Assembly: GCA_028015245.1 (NCBI GenBank)
Contig: CM051364.1
Coordinates: forward strand, 27,750,649-27,814,648
Length of the DNA stretch: 64,000 nt
From: Cardamine occulta
Lineage: Eukaryota; Streptophyta; Magnoliopsida; Brassicales; Brassicaceae
Reading direction: 5' to 3'
The position numbers were made by a program, and so were the translations under genes. Shown one piece after another: positions 35,976 through 48,389 of this stretch (the first letter of the stretch is position 1; each line of letters begins with the position of its first letter). Below the pieces are notes generated by a model. The model searched no databases, was not told the origin of the DNA, and saw only the letters and a program-made list of their open reading frames with translations.

Positions 35976-37265
35976 TTACGCCTCACTCTTCTCGATACCT
36001 TCTCTGACGATGATTCTGCGACCTTCATATTCCTGCAAAGAGAGATTTTGTTATAGGAAAAGAGTAATAAACCCAGAGAGTAGAAGCTTTTTCAAGAAAT
36101 TTTCAAGAATAATAACGAACTTAACTGTTCCATTCAATGATAAAGCTGCATCACGTTCTTCACTGTTTGTAAAAGAAAGAAAGGCAAAGACTCGGTTTTT
36201 CCCGGTTTTACGGTCATGTAACACTCTCGTGCTTACGATTGTTCCAAACTTGCTAAAGTGGTCTCTCAAACCATCAGGCTGTGTGAACCAAGGGAGATTT
36301 CCGACATAAGCCTTGTATTGGCTTTCATACATGAGAATCTTCTTTGGAGTTGAATTCAAGACTTGAGGGTTTCTTTTGGCTCCAGGATTCATGTCAACCG
36401 AATACCTTACCCGCATTTCCCTACCACCTACTTCCTTCATACCAAGAAACCAAAGCAATCAACTTTATAAGCTCGACAAAGAAAAAAGAGAAGAGTTTTT
36501 GGTTTCTATGGCTCTTACTTTTGTATCAAGAGAAGCAATGGCGATTTTGGCAGAGTTTATAGAACCCATTGTTATGTATCCGCTTCCACGGCTCTCTCCC
36601 GTCTGTGGATTTCTTGATACCTACATGATCATTTCAAGCAATTCACACCTCTCATTATATGTATCAATCAGCCCTGATTATATGTTTGGTTTTTCTTGAT
36701 GGAACTCAATCAAAGCTAAGGACTTTGAGATTTAACAGAATCCGGTGAAAGAAAAGAGTATGTTTGAAATTTCCCAAGGCATTGCATTGTAGGATCAGTC
36801 AAATTAAGAGTTTTTCTTTTTCAGAATTACCTCAACGGAGAGTACAGTTCCAAAAGGCTGAAACATTTCAAGAAGCTGAGCAATGTCATAGCTTTTAGGG
36901 ATATTACACACGTAAAGCTCGCAAGGTCTCGGTTTCTTCATCACTGCTGGTTCTGCTTCCGAGACGACTTTGTCTCCATCAGTTTCTCCTTCTCCAGTTT
37001 TAACCTTGCCTTCTCCTTTAACTTCTTCTTCATGGAGAACTGATAATTCTGAAGAAGAGACCTTAACTTGCAGTGGTTGAGCTACAAAGGGACAAGACAG
37101 AGAAGAGAGATGAAAAGAAGTGGAAGAAGGGAGTTGAGCTTTCAGGGATTCTATGTAAGAGTAATAAGAAGAAGTCGAAGAGATTAGGGTTTTGTATTTC
37201 GGAATGGCATTGTAAGACGAACGCGAAGAAGAAGATAAGGGAATTGCGAAGCAAGAGGCTGCCAT
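35976..37265 (-). CDS. chloroplast RNA-binding protein with two RRMs (cp28/cp33-like, At1g01080-type)
   Basis: Four exons, 36831-37265, 36519-36620, 36126-36434 and 35976-36032, join to 300 residues. The N-terminus is Ser-rich and basic with few acids (MAASCFAIPLSSSSRSSY...), as in chloroplast transit peptides. An acidic linker (about residues 78-105) follows, as in cpRNPs. RRM1 has RNP2-like ELYVCNIP and RNP1-like RGSGYITM. RRM2 has AYVGNLPW and NRVFAFLSF. Proteins of this family bind and stabilise plastid mRNAs and support editing. The reading frame is complete, and the last exon ends IIVREGIEKSEA. Confidence 0.92.
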
Positions 37266-37715
37266 TATCGAACCAGAAAGTAAATAATTTGATAGGAAAA
37301 AAAAAAGAAAACAAAAAAAGAAATAGAAATTAAGAGACCAAATCGGGTCGGGTTAAATATTCTGGGCGTGGGCGGTGCTCACAACATGAGACCCTCTGCT
37401 TCGTTTAGCGGATTAAACCGAATCTAACCAAGACGATTTTTGAACCAAACAAAATACATTATATTCTAATTTGGTACCAAACTCATTCTGAACCGAATAT
37501 AACCGAAAACCAAGATACATCCATAATTAATATAGTAGTTTACTGACATCTCAAACTTTATAAGAACCTTGTGATAATTTCGTAACACCCAACAAGAAGA
37601 AAAAAGTTCAAATGATTCAAACTGTTTCTCTGTAGCATTTTTAACTTAACAATATATAGAAACATCAAACAGAAGCCAAAGACAGGACAGAGCTTATATT
37701 GTTTAACTTGTCTTT

Positions 37716-39288
37716 TCAGACTTGAGCCGTGCCTTCAGTAAACTTGGGGTCTTCACATCTGTATCGTCCATCAGGTCCAATTCCAAACCCTTTAGGATCA
37801 GCAAACACATTCTCTAGCAACTGACTGCGACCGGGCTGTGGACTTGCGTCTGCAAACTCAACCGCTTCCTCCACCAACTCGTCTATTTTCTTCTCTATTG
37901 ACTTTAGATCCGCTTCATTCGCTAGCTTGTTCTCTATCAAATACTTCTTCAGTGCTGTGATTGGGTCTCTAGCCGCGTATTTGGCTTTCTCAGCTGCCAC
38001 AAATTAAGAAATACCAAAAAAAAGCTTTAAACTAGAAGATTCAATAAGCGATAAAGTAGAAGGAAGGAAGGAGAGATTTACCAGCATCACGAAGCTCATC
38101 GGGATCAGCCAAGGAGTGTCCTCTGAATCTGTAAGTCTCACATTCAACCAAAGTTGGACCTTCTCCTCTTCTAGCTCTATTGACTGCCTCTTTAGCCACT
38201 TCTCTCACCTTCAATACATCCATACCATCAACATGTACACCGGGCATCCCAAATGCAGGACCTTTCTTCCATATCTCAGGATCAGAAGTCGCTCTCAAGT
38301 GAGACATCCCAATAGCCCACAAGTTATTCTCCACAACAAAGATAATAGGCAATTTCCACAAAGCAGCCATGTTAAGACACTCGTAGAACTGTCCATTATT
38401 ACAAGTTCCATCACCAAAAAACGCAACAGTGACATCTTCGCAATCCTTTTTCAAGACTTCCCTTCTGTACTTGGAGCTAAACGCAGCACCAGTAGCCACC
38501 GGAATACCTTCACCTATAAAAGCAAAGCCACCAAGCATATTATGTTCTTTAGAGAACATATGCATGGATCCACCTTGACCTCTGCAGCATCCTGTAACTT
38601 TACCAAAAAGCTCACTCATGACAGCACGAGCAGAGACACCTTTGCTAAGGGCATGGACATGGTCACGGTAAGTACTGACGACAGAATCAGACTTGGTGAG
38701 AAGCTTGATAAAACCAGTTGATACAGCTTCTTGACCATTGTACAAATGAACAAAACCAAACATTTTTCCTCTGTAATACATTTGAGCACACATGTCTTCA
38801 AAAGATCTACCTAGTATCATATCTTCATACAACACCAACCCTTCCTCTTTCGTTATCAACTATTTCAAAAACAAATCAAACCACATAGAAAAATTTTAAA
38901 AACTCGAACTTTCAATAACCAACTCTATCAAAGGTTTCGATAATTACTAGTTATGATCAGTACATTGAATAAGAATTTGGTAATTAGTGATAAATTAAAG
39001 ACCTAAAACTTGTGACAAATTTGAAGAAATTGGAGGTAGTATAAATACCAGGGTATTGGAGGCTTTCTTCTCCTTGACAACTTCTTGGACTCCGACAACG
39101 GGAGAACGACGGGTCGCATTGGAATGATTGAGTGTGCGAGAAGAATGAATGGTGAGAGAACGAGTGGATCCGAGGAAAGAAGAAGAAGGAGGAGGCAATC
39201 GGATCGGGAGCAAAAGACGATTCTCTTGATGAGATCCATGGAGAGGGAGGGTGGCAGTGAGCTTGGTGGGAGAGAAAGCCGTGGCCAT
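37716..39288 (-). CDS. PDH-E1 ALPHA: plastidial pyruvate dehydrogenase E1 component, alpha subunit
   Basis: The enzyme decarboxylates pyruvate with thiamine diphosphate in the plastid complex that supplies acetyl-CoA for fatty-acid synthesis. Three exons (39049-39288, 38082-38859, 37716-37993) give 431 residues. Residues 1 to about 65 form a Ser/Arg-rich plastid transit peptide. The mature part begins LITKEEGLVLYEDMILGRSF. The thiamine diphosphate/Mg motif runs from GDG (about residues 229-231) through CNNGQ to VENN (256-259). The conserved SMHMFSKEHNMLGGFAFIGE and ETYRFRGHSLADPDELR blocks (active-site loops) are present. The stop follows KFTEGTAQV. It matches my recollection of At1g01090 almost throughout, and the mature part is more conserved than the transit peptide. 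Confidence 0.96.
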
Positions 39289-40396
39289 TCTCGTATATCA
39301 AAGCAGATCAATGAGATTCAAGAGATACGAGAAAATGTAGAGAAAAAGGGCGGAGAGAACGAGGGAGATGAGTTGGAAGAGTAATAAGAGGCGGAGGCTC
39401 AACTTCCTTTCTTTCTACCTATTTTTTTTGTTTCTCTTAAAAATGTGTCTGATACATTTTGGACCCACCCAACTCTATTCTTTCGTTAACACCAATGTCT
39501 TCTTTTTCAATTTCTTAAGATCCGATCTACAAAATCATTCCTAATCACCTCATCAACATAATAAAATTCTTCTTAAACTCAACAGTGATCATTTGTTTTA
39601 TGAATAACGGAATAACGAAATCTCAAATTAACAAAACTTAATTAAACAAGTTATAGTGAGAATAATTGAATCGACCTACTTCAAATACATGAAAATATCA
39701 ATTAATCATGGGAATACATGAATTCATCACCAATATACTCTTTCCATCTATGGTAGAACTATAGGTGCAACTACTTGTGACTTTAAAAGATGGAAATTGT
39801 ATAAACCATTCGTACTACAAAATTGTCATTTATGAAAGATGAATAGAAATAAATATTCTACAACTTTTGTTGAATTTCTTGTTTCTCAAAACTGTTCTAC
39901 TTTACTGTTTTTATACAAATGTCCAAATGCACAGCTGCACCTGATAGAAATGCAGATGGGTAAGAAGTAAGAACAAACAAAAATAAAAAAGATTCACTGA
40001 AGACGTTATTTACTTGCTTTGAAACAAACGACGCACGGTCCAAATAATGCCGCAACGGACCAGACAACACAATTAATGGGCCTAACACGATAATAAATTT
40101 TAGACTGATTCTATATAAAAGCCTCATTACCGATATTATCTTTACTTGTGTCCCAATAATTTGTCATCTTATAAACACTTAGATCTATATAATTTGATTC
40201 GAGTCAAAGAAGAAAATTTTTTAAATCCAAAAAAAAAAAAAATGAGCAAATTGATTTAACCGGACACTTTAAAGTAATAAAACAGATGCTTCGAAAAAAC
40301 AACTAAAAAGTATTTTAGCGAGATCCAACAAGTAATACGACAAAATATAGTCTCAAATCGATAAAATCAACTACGATGAAAAACAAGTGAATGCGT
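39289..40396. other. intergenic, E1-alpha promoter side and P1 3' flank
   Basis: The CT-rich leader of the minus-strand E1-alpha gene lies at about 39290-39420. The rest is AT-rich without a recognisable gene. Confidence 0.45.
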
Positions 40397-41181
40397 TTAG
40401 TCGAACAAGCCGAAACCCAAATCTCCATCACTCTCTTCTGCTGGTTCTTCCTGCAATAATAAATCAACCAAAATGATATCAATAACCAAATCATGACAAA
40501 GTAAATAATAACAAGTGTTTAATAATTGTGTAATTTCCTTTACCTTCTTTTTCTCCTCAGCGACAGGAGCAGCAGCTGCAGCAGCACCACCACCAGCTAG
40601 AGGAGTGGCTGCAACCGGGGCACCACCTCCACCACCAGCACCAACATTCATGATGAGATCAGTCACATTACGTTTCTCAGCCATCTTGGCGAATAGCATT
40701 GGCCAGTATGACTCAATCTCAACACCAGCAGATTTCACCAATGTAGCGATTTTGTCAGCCTAACAATATGAATAAACAGATACAGTCAATAAAAACACAC
40801 ATATTTATCAAAACATAAGCCTATACCTAAATCTTAAACCTTTTCTAATTAGCGTAGAGACAAAACAAATATATCTATCTCAATTCTTGACAATTAAGTC
40901 TAACAATCTCAATACATTCAAAGCTTTACAGCTACAAATTGGAATTACTTTCAGCTATCAACAGTGGATTAAGGATACAGAGAGCACATTAACCAAGATT
41001 TAAACTATGAAGTCACCTATACAACGAGACTAATCAAGAGCATAGTGTATAAGAAACTACTATAATTAAGAAAATGATAAGATCTAATAATCTGGGAATA
41101 AAAAGATACCGTGATAGCAATACCCTCGTCCTCAAGGATCATAATAGCGTAGCTGCAAGCAAGCTCTCCAACTGTCGACAT
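40397..41181 (-). CDS. 60S acidic ribosomal protein P1
   Basis: P1 is part of the lateral stalk of the cytosolic ribosome, which recruits elongation factors. Exons 41110-41181, 40544-40759 and 40397-40450 encode 113 residues, the family length. It opens MSTVGELACSYAIMILEDEG, continues ADKIATLVKSAGVEIESYWP, then has a Gly/Ala-rich hinge, a charged EEKKK run and the invariant stalk end SDGDLGFGLFD. An intron lies in the leader just before the ATG (41190-41487), typical of highly expressed genes. It corresponds to At1g01100. Confidence 0.95.
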
Positions 41182-41189
41182 TGTTTTCC

Positions 41190-41487
41190 CTGCAACCATG
41201 TAACAAAAATATCAAAAAAAAAAGATCCGTCACCTATTTACAACGGGAACTTTAAATCCGTTAAAATCGAAAACTGTAGTGAATCAAACAGCATATACAA
41301 AGTATTAACAGATCAAAATCACAAACACGAAAACCAAAATTTGAAAACGAGAAAAGTTCTTAAAACCATGGAAATCAAACGGAGATTAATACGAGAACAT
41401 TATCAATACACCAGATACATGCTTATAAACTCTTAAATAGAAAACTTTAGACGAGAACTACGATAGAAATGGAGAATCATCGAGTAC
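41190..41487 (-). other. 5' UTR intron of the P1 gene
   Basis: The donor AACCTAAG|GTACTC (41487) and acceptor GGTTGCAG|GGAAAACA lie upstream of the start codon, leaving only 8 nt of leader between acceptor and ATG. Leader introns often enhance expression of ribosomal-protein genes. Confidence 0.65.
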
Positions 41488-41541
41488 CTTAGGTTACGAT
41501 CGAAGATGCTATCGCAACGCGGCTCGAGTTAAAAAAAAAGC

Positions 41542-41660
41542 TAGGGTTTGACACAGAGATGGGGATGCAGACCTTATAAAACCTAGTTTCCCAAAATATG
41601 GGCCGGATAGATATTCATTACGGCCTTTTTGAGATTATTGGGCTTACATATTATTGGGCC
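41542..41660 (-). promoter_or_regulatory. telo-box and site II elements of the P1 promoter
   Basis: AAACCCTA (minus strand, 41542-41549) is a telo-box. TGGGCC/T site II elements lie at 41599-41604, 41639-41644 and 41655-41660. This pairing is the known signature of plant ribosomal-protein gene promoters. Confidence 0.65.
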
Positions 41661-42752
41661 TCAATGCTCTTTTATCTATAGGGCTGTATGGATAAAAGAT
41701 AATTGTATAGATTTGACTTTGACCAAATACACAACAAGAACAAGTTGGTTGGGTTCTAGGGAACGACCACCGTGGTCCATCATGCACCTGATGTCTCGAT
41801 CTCTGCTCTGGCTCCACGCACGTGACAGCACGAGCTTGGTCAAGCAATACTTGATGGTTGTCATTTTCATGTAGCATAATTCGTCAATCGTCATTATATA
41901 ATCCATCATATGAAATTCATTCATGAATATATATTTTCCATCCTTTTTATTAATATCCAACTATAGAGACTTTTTGTCGTTTGTACATTGATCTTGATTC
42001 AAAAATCACGAGTTATGCAAGTTTCTTTTCCTAAACTGAATACTTTACATAATCATGTAAAATAACGTTTTTATTTTGTAGATATATAGAGTTAGATTAT
42101 ATTGTTAGTTGAGTTTAATATATAAAAAATGATTATACGATTTAATTTACATTATCATTCACAAAGTTAGAATCTCGAGTTACAATCTCGTTCATCATAT
42201 CATTCCATAAAATTTAAATAATAAAAGTACAAAATTCGTTACAACGCATGCACTGATCTTTTCTTTTGGTTTCAACATGCTCTAGCCTTAGCCATGATTG
42301 GCATTTACTTGAATAACAAATTAAATGAAAGTCTTTTGAAGTAATTTTAGTCTATCGAGCTAAATGAACGTGCAATCTCTCTCCTATATCATCCTGCACT
42401 GTAATGGACCCATAACGAATATATGCATGTTAATATCGATGCATACAAAATACTAAATTAATAAAATTAGGTGAAGATAAAGATAAAAATTATTAAAGAA
42501 AAAATACAGTCATCGGTGTCGTGGTTACAGTTAAAGAGGAGGTCAGAGCAATTTGCTTACACAGACAAGCAACCAAAAATTATCTGTACTTGCTGTCTAT
42601 CTTCTCTCTCCTTATTTCTGCAAAAATCTAAAGCCAAATCTCAAAACCTCATTTACTCAGAGACTTACGGAAGACTGAAACAAGAAGACAATGGGGGTGT
42701 GGTAATAATAATAATGTGATGTAAAGTGACCTTCCAACCAAAAGTTAAACAC
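41661..42752. other. intergenic, no gene seen; IQD18 promoter side
   Basis: AT-rich with no protein-like frame. The 3' part (about 42500-42752) is the presumed promoter and leader of IQD18, including CT-rich stretches near 42597-42622. Confidence 0.45.
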
Positions 42753-44918
42753 ATGGGGAAAAAGAACGGCTCTTCTTCTTCTTCTTCTTGGCTTACCGCC
42801 GTTAAGCGAGCTTTCCGATCTCCGACCAAGAAAGAACATATTATTAGTCCTCATGGTAATGAAGTCGAAGAAGATGAGGATAAGGTTTGTTATTTCTAGA
42901 TTTTATTTATTACTCTCTTATGGAATAACTAAAGTTGTTTTTTTTTTTTTTTTAAATTCTTTGTTTTGCTCTGTTTTTGAGAACAGAAGAGAGAAAAGAG
43001 ACGGTGGTTATTTAGAAAACCGGCGAGTCAAGACTCTCCGGCAAAGTCTTCCGGTATCTCTCCTTCGCCACCGCAAGAATCAGATAAAGCAAACTCCAAA
43101 ACCACCACTGAGACCGCAACGATGACGCCGCCATCCAACGCCGGAAAACCTCCGTCTGCCGTTGTCTCCGTCGCCACGTCAGCTTCTCCAGCGGTTTTGC
43201 CGAAACTTACGAGCCGGATTTATTACGCAAGAGAAAACTACGCTGCTGTTGTTATCCAAACTTCTTTCCGAGGATATTTGGTTAGTAATTTAATTAGCAT
43301 TTTTTTTATAAAGTTAACGGTAAAAGATTTAGATTTTATTTAGTTTTGTTCTTTCTAATTTAAGGCAAGAAGAGCATTAAGAGCATTAAAAGGGTTAGTG
43401 AAGCTACAAGCATTAGTGAGAGGTCATAATGTGAGAAAGCAAGCCAAAATGACTTTAAGGTGTATGCAAGCTCTGGTTCGAGTCCAGTCTCGTGTCCTTG
43501 ACCAACGCAAACGCTTGTCTCATGACGGTAGTCGCAAATCTGCGTTCAGCGACTCTCACGCTGTTTTTGAGTCTCGTTATCTTCAAGATATTTCAGATCG
43601 ACAATCCATGGTTAGTTTCGAATTCTCCAATGATAGCATTATTAATTAAGGTTTACTTTTACATAATTAATTAAGGTTCTGTAATGTAAGTTCGCCTTGA
43701 TTGTTTGATTACGTTTTGCATTTGTGTTTACGTTTACATTGTATATTTTCCAAATTAACCCTATAATCGTAAACTACGTTTGCACGTTATATTTCAATTT
43801 GATTTTTTTTTTGGGTAAACTCAAATGTAGAAATAGGTTTGAGATTTAGAGAAACTTTTGTGGCTAAAGGTCTTTTGGATATCGGTAATGTATTTGTTGT
43901 AGTCAAGAGGAGGAAGCAGCGTCGCGGAAGATTGGGATGATCGACCACACACTATAGAAGAAGTGAAAGCGATGCTACAACGGAGACGGGACACAGCATT
44001 GAGACATGAGAAGACTAATTTGTCTCAAGCTTTCTCTCAGCAGGTAAGATAACTAAACCGATCAATAATGTTTCTGATATATATATATTGAGCGTGTTGA
44101 GAAGACCATTTCGTTTTAAGGAAAAGATGCGGAGAACGGTTGGTAAACAATCTGCGGGAGGAGACTACGAGGCAGAACTCGAGGAGGAAAGACCGAAATG
44201 GCTTGACCGGTGGATGGCTACTAGACCGTGGGATAAACGAGCTAGTAATAGAGCTTCGGTTGACCAAAGGGTTTCGGTTAAAACCGTTGAAATCGACACT
44301 TCTCAACCTTACTCAAGAACAAGAACCGGAAGTCCCAGTCGTCACCAAAGACCTAGTTCTCCATCAAGAATTAGCCACCATTACCAATCCCGCAATAATT
44401 TCTCAGCCACACCATCTCCGGCTAAGTCTAGACCGATCCATATCCGGTCAGCTAGTCCACGGGGCCAGAGAGATCCGAGGGATGACCGTGACCGAGCAGC
44501 TTATAGTTATACATCAAACACACCTAGCTTGAGATCTAATTATAGTTTCACAGCTAGGAGTGGATGCAGCATTAGTACTACAGTGGTTAATAATGCAGCA
44601 TTGTTGCCTAATTACATGGCGAGTACAGAGTCGGCTAAGGCGAGGATCCGGTCTCAGAGTGCACCGAGGCAACGACCTTCGACTCCCGAGAGGGACCGTG
44701 TGGGTTCAGTCAAGAAACGGCTCTCGTATCCGGTACCGGCACCACCAGAGTATGAGGACAACATTAGCTTAAGGAGTCCAAGCTTTAAGAGTGTGGCTGG
44801 TTCACATTTTGGGGGATTATTGGAGCAACAGTCGAACTACTCTTCATGTTGCACTGACTCTATCGGCGTTGAGATCTCTCCAGCGTCTACAAGTGACTTT
44901 AGGAATTGGCTTAGATGA
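42753..44918 (+). CDS. IQD18: IQ67-domain protein, IQD18-like
   Basis: IQD proteins are calmodulin-binding, microtubule- or membrane-associated scaffolds. Exons 42753-42884, 42987-43280, 43365-43610, 43903-44043 and 44121-44918 sum to 536 residues (A. thaliana about 527). The start reads MGKKNGSS followed by a Ser run and WLTAVKRAFRSP, the usual basic IQD N-terminus. The IQ67 domain covers about residues 127-195: AAVVIQTSFRGYL, an intron exactly before ARRALRALKGLVKLQALVRG (the conserved IQD intron position), then CMQALVRVQSRVLDQR. The Ser/Arg/Pro-rich tail contains ERPKWLDRWMATRPWDKRAS and PNYMASTESAKARIRSQSAP, both family motifs. The exon 5 acceptor was chosen at TTTTAAG|GAAAAG because it keeps frame. 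Confidence 0.94.
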
Positions 44919-46802
44919 TTGTTGTTGGTGGTACTAAATCAACGGTCACGATTCATCCTCAAGGAAGAAAAAAAAAGACTTTTTATTTTATATGCAGAAG
45001 AGAAGAAAAAAGAGTGACTTTTAATATTATGTTGTGTATTTGGAAATGTACCGTTAAAAGAAGATTTTTTCAATTAGATAAATGTTAAATGGTTTTTTTT
45101 TTTTTTTTAAATGGTTTAAAATTGATTGACTATATGGAAGTTACTGGAGTTTTAAGAGGATATATGTTTGCATTTTAAAAGCTAGCACATCGATATGTTG
45201 ATTAAAGGTAATATATAGATTCTGTTTTAGATAACTAATCAAATACTTGTAAGAAGGAAAAAACAAAAGTGGCATATACAAATATTCTGTTTTCAAAATG
45301 AATGGCTTTTTGACAAAAAAAAATGAATGGCTTCTAGATCTTTTTTTTTCGCCTTTTACAGAAATAAATATAGGGTAAAAAGATTTGAATCTTCCACTTT
45401 AGCTCCCGAATTTACGTTTTTTATGATTTTAATGCAAAAGTGAGACTCTTAAATCTTTTAAGAATGAGCTTAAAAAAGGAAAAAAGCTGCAACTTTGCAA
45501 CTTGAAAAACGAGCAGAGGATATCACTCATGTGACATGATTCCCAACATCACAAGTCTTGTCTTTTGACGTTTACACACAAGTAAAAATTCTTTTGAAAC
45601 AAATATTATTTAGAAATTATATCTAACGTCTATAACCAGTAAAAACACAGAAAAGTTTATCAAAACTTAACAAATATTTGACAAAAGAAAACAAAGAAAT
45701 TCAAATGTTTCTCAATAAGAGAAGGTATAATAAACTCGAAAACAGCATGTAGTTAGCCCCCTCTGAATAAGAACAGCAGGGATTTCGAGTTCTAGCAGTT
45801 TAAGATCCTTTTTGGCCCATCTTTTAAATGGGCCTTCAGGAAAACAACGACCAACAAAAAAAAAATTCAAAGGGTGCGTCATATGTGATCCCAGCACGCG
45901 AAGCGGTAGTGGTCTTCTCTTACATAGCCCAATGGACCTTAAAGAGATATACGAAGTACTGTACAAATACTTCAACAGAATAAACTGAAGGAGCTGGCAT
46001 ATTGAAGTAATAAATCAAAATCGTAATGCCACCTTGAAAAAGTGGAAAACGTGTTCATTTATTATGCTGAAAGGTCAAAATCGTGTGCATTGAAGGCTAC
46101 GAAGATACTGACCTGGCTTCATAAGAATTAAATAAATAAAAAAATTTGGTTATGTTCTTCTGTTGGCATGGCAGCAACCAGTTATGCAGATGGTGGTTCA
46201 ACCACCTCGACCTAGAAGACCGACCAATGGTTTAAGCTGAAGGTACTGAAGAACCAAGAGGATTTTGTAATGGATCTGTTTGTTATATATTTTCTTAGAT
46301 TCGATCTTATTTGACTCATTTCGTTACTATTACGAAGCTAGAAGAATATATACATTTTATATATGCGGTCGAGATATAACATTGTAGAATGGTTGGACCT
46401 TCGAAAATGAAAATAAAATTTTCTGCAGAATATAATAACTGAAAATACTTTTTTATTAAATTAAAACCAGCGCGGAATAGTGATTGGTCAATAATTTTGC
46501 CAACTGGAACCCGTGCAATTTTTTCCATTTTGGTAGTGAAAATTTTATGGGTGTGTGTGTGAACGCAGATATACTGTAGTGGATAATGACTTTTATTTGT
46601 CTTGCGATTTTTTTTCTTTCAAATTTCTGGTTTACCAAAAGCATGAAAAATCAACTAACGTATACCAAACACACATCCATAAATTAATTAAATTATAATG
46701 TTCATTCGGCAACTTACATAAAAAAATAAAAAATAAAATCAAGAAGAACACAATTACATAAAACCAATACCTACACACTCCACAGGTATTCGGTTCAACC
46801 AA
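44919..46802. other. intergenic between IQD18 and KCS1 3' ends
   Basis: Convergent gene ends, AT-rich. No gene is recognised. The segment 46160-46280 has higher GC and looks like decayed coding sequence but could not be assigned. TGGGCC/CTTAAA motifs near 45815-45840 are isolated. Confidence 0.4.
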
Positions 46803-48389
46803 TCATTGCACAATCTTAACCGGATAATCATCAATCGAACCAGCCCATGCATTACCCGTCATCTCCTCCGTCGAAACCGCCCGTAACGCTTTCCAAACCG
46901 CACTATTACATTTAAAACCCGACCCAAACGCAATCTGCCAAAGTCGATCACCAGCTTTAACCCGACCCTTAGCTTCCGTATATGCCATCTCATACCAAAG
47001 CGAGCTACTTGAAGTGTTACCAAACCGGTGCAAAGTCATTCTTGAAGGTTCCATATGCCAATCTTTAAGATCAAGATTCTTCTGCATCGCGTCAAGAACC
47101 GCTCTACCGCCTGCGTGAATACAGAAATGCTCGAAAGCTAGCTTGAAATCCGGAATATACGGTTTCACTTTGAGTTTGAACAGCTTCCTTTTGACCAAAG
47201 AAATCAAGAACATTAACTGTTCCGACAATGGAAGAACCATCGGTCCTAAAGTCGTGATGTTTGTTTTCAAAGCGTCTCCGGCGACGGACATAAGCTCTCG
47301 AGCTAAAGAGACACCGATTGTTCCTCTCTCGTCTTCCTTCTGGTACACGCAATTGAAGTTCTTGTCGTCTGATCCTTTATGTGTCCTTACTACGTTGACT
47401 AGCTCGTACTTTGACTTTGACCGGTCTTGTCTGCGGTTAGAGAGGAGGATCGCAGCGCCGCCCATTCGGAAGATGCAGTTGCAGAGGAGCATTGACCGGT
47501 CGTTTCCGAAGTACCAATTTAGGGTTATGTTTTCCGTGCTGACAACGACAGCGTACGAATTAGGGTTTGCTTTAAGGAGATTGTTAGCGAGATCGATTGA
47601 GATTAATCCGGCGGAGCAACCCATTCCTCCGAGATTGTAGCTTTTGATGTCTTCTCTCATCTTGTAATGGTTCACGATCATCGCTGATAAAGACGGCGTC
47701 GGATTGAATAAGCTACAGTTTACGATCAAGATTCCGACTTCGGCCGGTTTAATTCCGGTTTTCTCGAAGAGGGAATCTAAGGCTCCGAACATAACGGCCT
47801 CAGCTTCGGCACGTGCCTCGGACATATTTAGCTTTGGGGGGTTTGAGGTTATGCCACGTGGCAGATAAGTCTCGTCTCCTACGCCGGCACGGTTCGAGAT
47901 TCTTTTTTGGAACTGAACTGTGTCATCGGTGAACGCTCCGCTTTCCTCCGTCATCTTCAAGAACGAATCCACCGACATTTTCCGCTCGTCTTCGGGTTTG
48001 TAGCAGGAGAAATCCACTAGATAAACCGGTTTAGACCGGTTTGCCACATAGAGCGTCAAAACGAAGCAGAGGAAAACCGAGCACGCGAGTCTCGTGGCCG
48101 CGTCGAGTTGAACCACTTGGTTTGACCAAAGCTCGGAGAACATATCGAATGTTAGACCGGTTAGCTGAACCATCACGGTTCCGGTTAAGGGAAGAATAAT
48201 GAGGAAGAAGAGAAAGGTGGTGAAGTTGCAAGAGTTGTGAAGTCCAAGCTTCACATACTTGAGCTTAATGGACGTTAAGAAATCAGGCAAACGTCGCCGG
48301 ATTCTTATAACGGCCGATGATGAATCTCGAAACGCCATCTCCGCCGTTAATCTCTCTTGATCCATGTCTATGCTATTTGTTCTCTCCAT
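46803..48389 (-). CDS. KCS1: 3-ketoacyl-CoA synthase 1 (very-long-chain fatty acid elongase)
   Basis: KCS enzymes condense malonyl-CoA with acyl-CoA on the ER, the first step of elongation to C20 and longer acyl chains for cuticular wax. A single exon encodes 528 residues, the A. thaliana length. The N-terminus carries two hydrophobic segments (about 57-78 and 98-116), followed by the FAE1/CUT1-type domain and the C-terminal ACP-synthase III-like domain. The catalytic triad is visible: Cys258 in GGMGCSAGLISIDLANNL, His425 in HFCIHAGGRAVL and Asn458 in HRFGNTSSSSLWYE. About 5% of residues differ from my recollection of A. thaliana KCS1, mostly near the N-terminus. A TATATATC on the minus strand near 48570 could be its TATA box. 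Confidence 0.97.
   Translation of the reverse strand: MERTNSIDMDQERLTAEMAFRDSSSAVIRIRRRLPDFLTSIKLKYVKLGLHNSCNFTTFLFFLIILPLTGTVMVQLTGLTFDMFSELWSNQVVQLDAATRLACSVFLCFVLTLYVANRSKPVYLVDFSCYKPEDERKMSVDSFLKMTEESGAFTDDTVQFQKRISNRAGVGDETYLPRGITSNPPKLNMSEARAEAEAVMFGALDSLFEKTGIKPAEVGILIVNCSLFNPTPSLSAMIVNHYKMREDIKSYNLGGMGCSAGLISIDLANNLLKANPNSYAVVVSTENITLNWYFGNDRSMLLCNCIFRMGGAAILLSNRRQDRSKSKYELVNVVRTHKGSDDKNFNCVYQKEDERGTIGVSLARELMSVAGDALKTNITTLGPMVLPLSEQLMFLISLVKRKLFKLKVKPYIPDFKLAFEHFCIHAGGRAVLDAMQKNLDLKDWHMEPSRMTLHRFGNTSSSSLWYEMAYTEAKGRVKAGDRLWQIAFGSGFKCNSAVWKALRAVSTEEMTGNAWAGSIDDYPVKIVQ

Noticed and set aside
38116..38721. 201-codon frame antisense to the E1-alpha gene
   Set aside because: Shadow of the conserved central exon; composition and lack of relatives argue against coding.
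47143..47640. 165-codon frame antisense to KCS1
   Set aside because: It is the opposite-strand shadow of a highly conserved single-exon enzyme and resembles no family.
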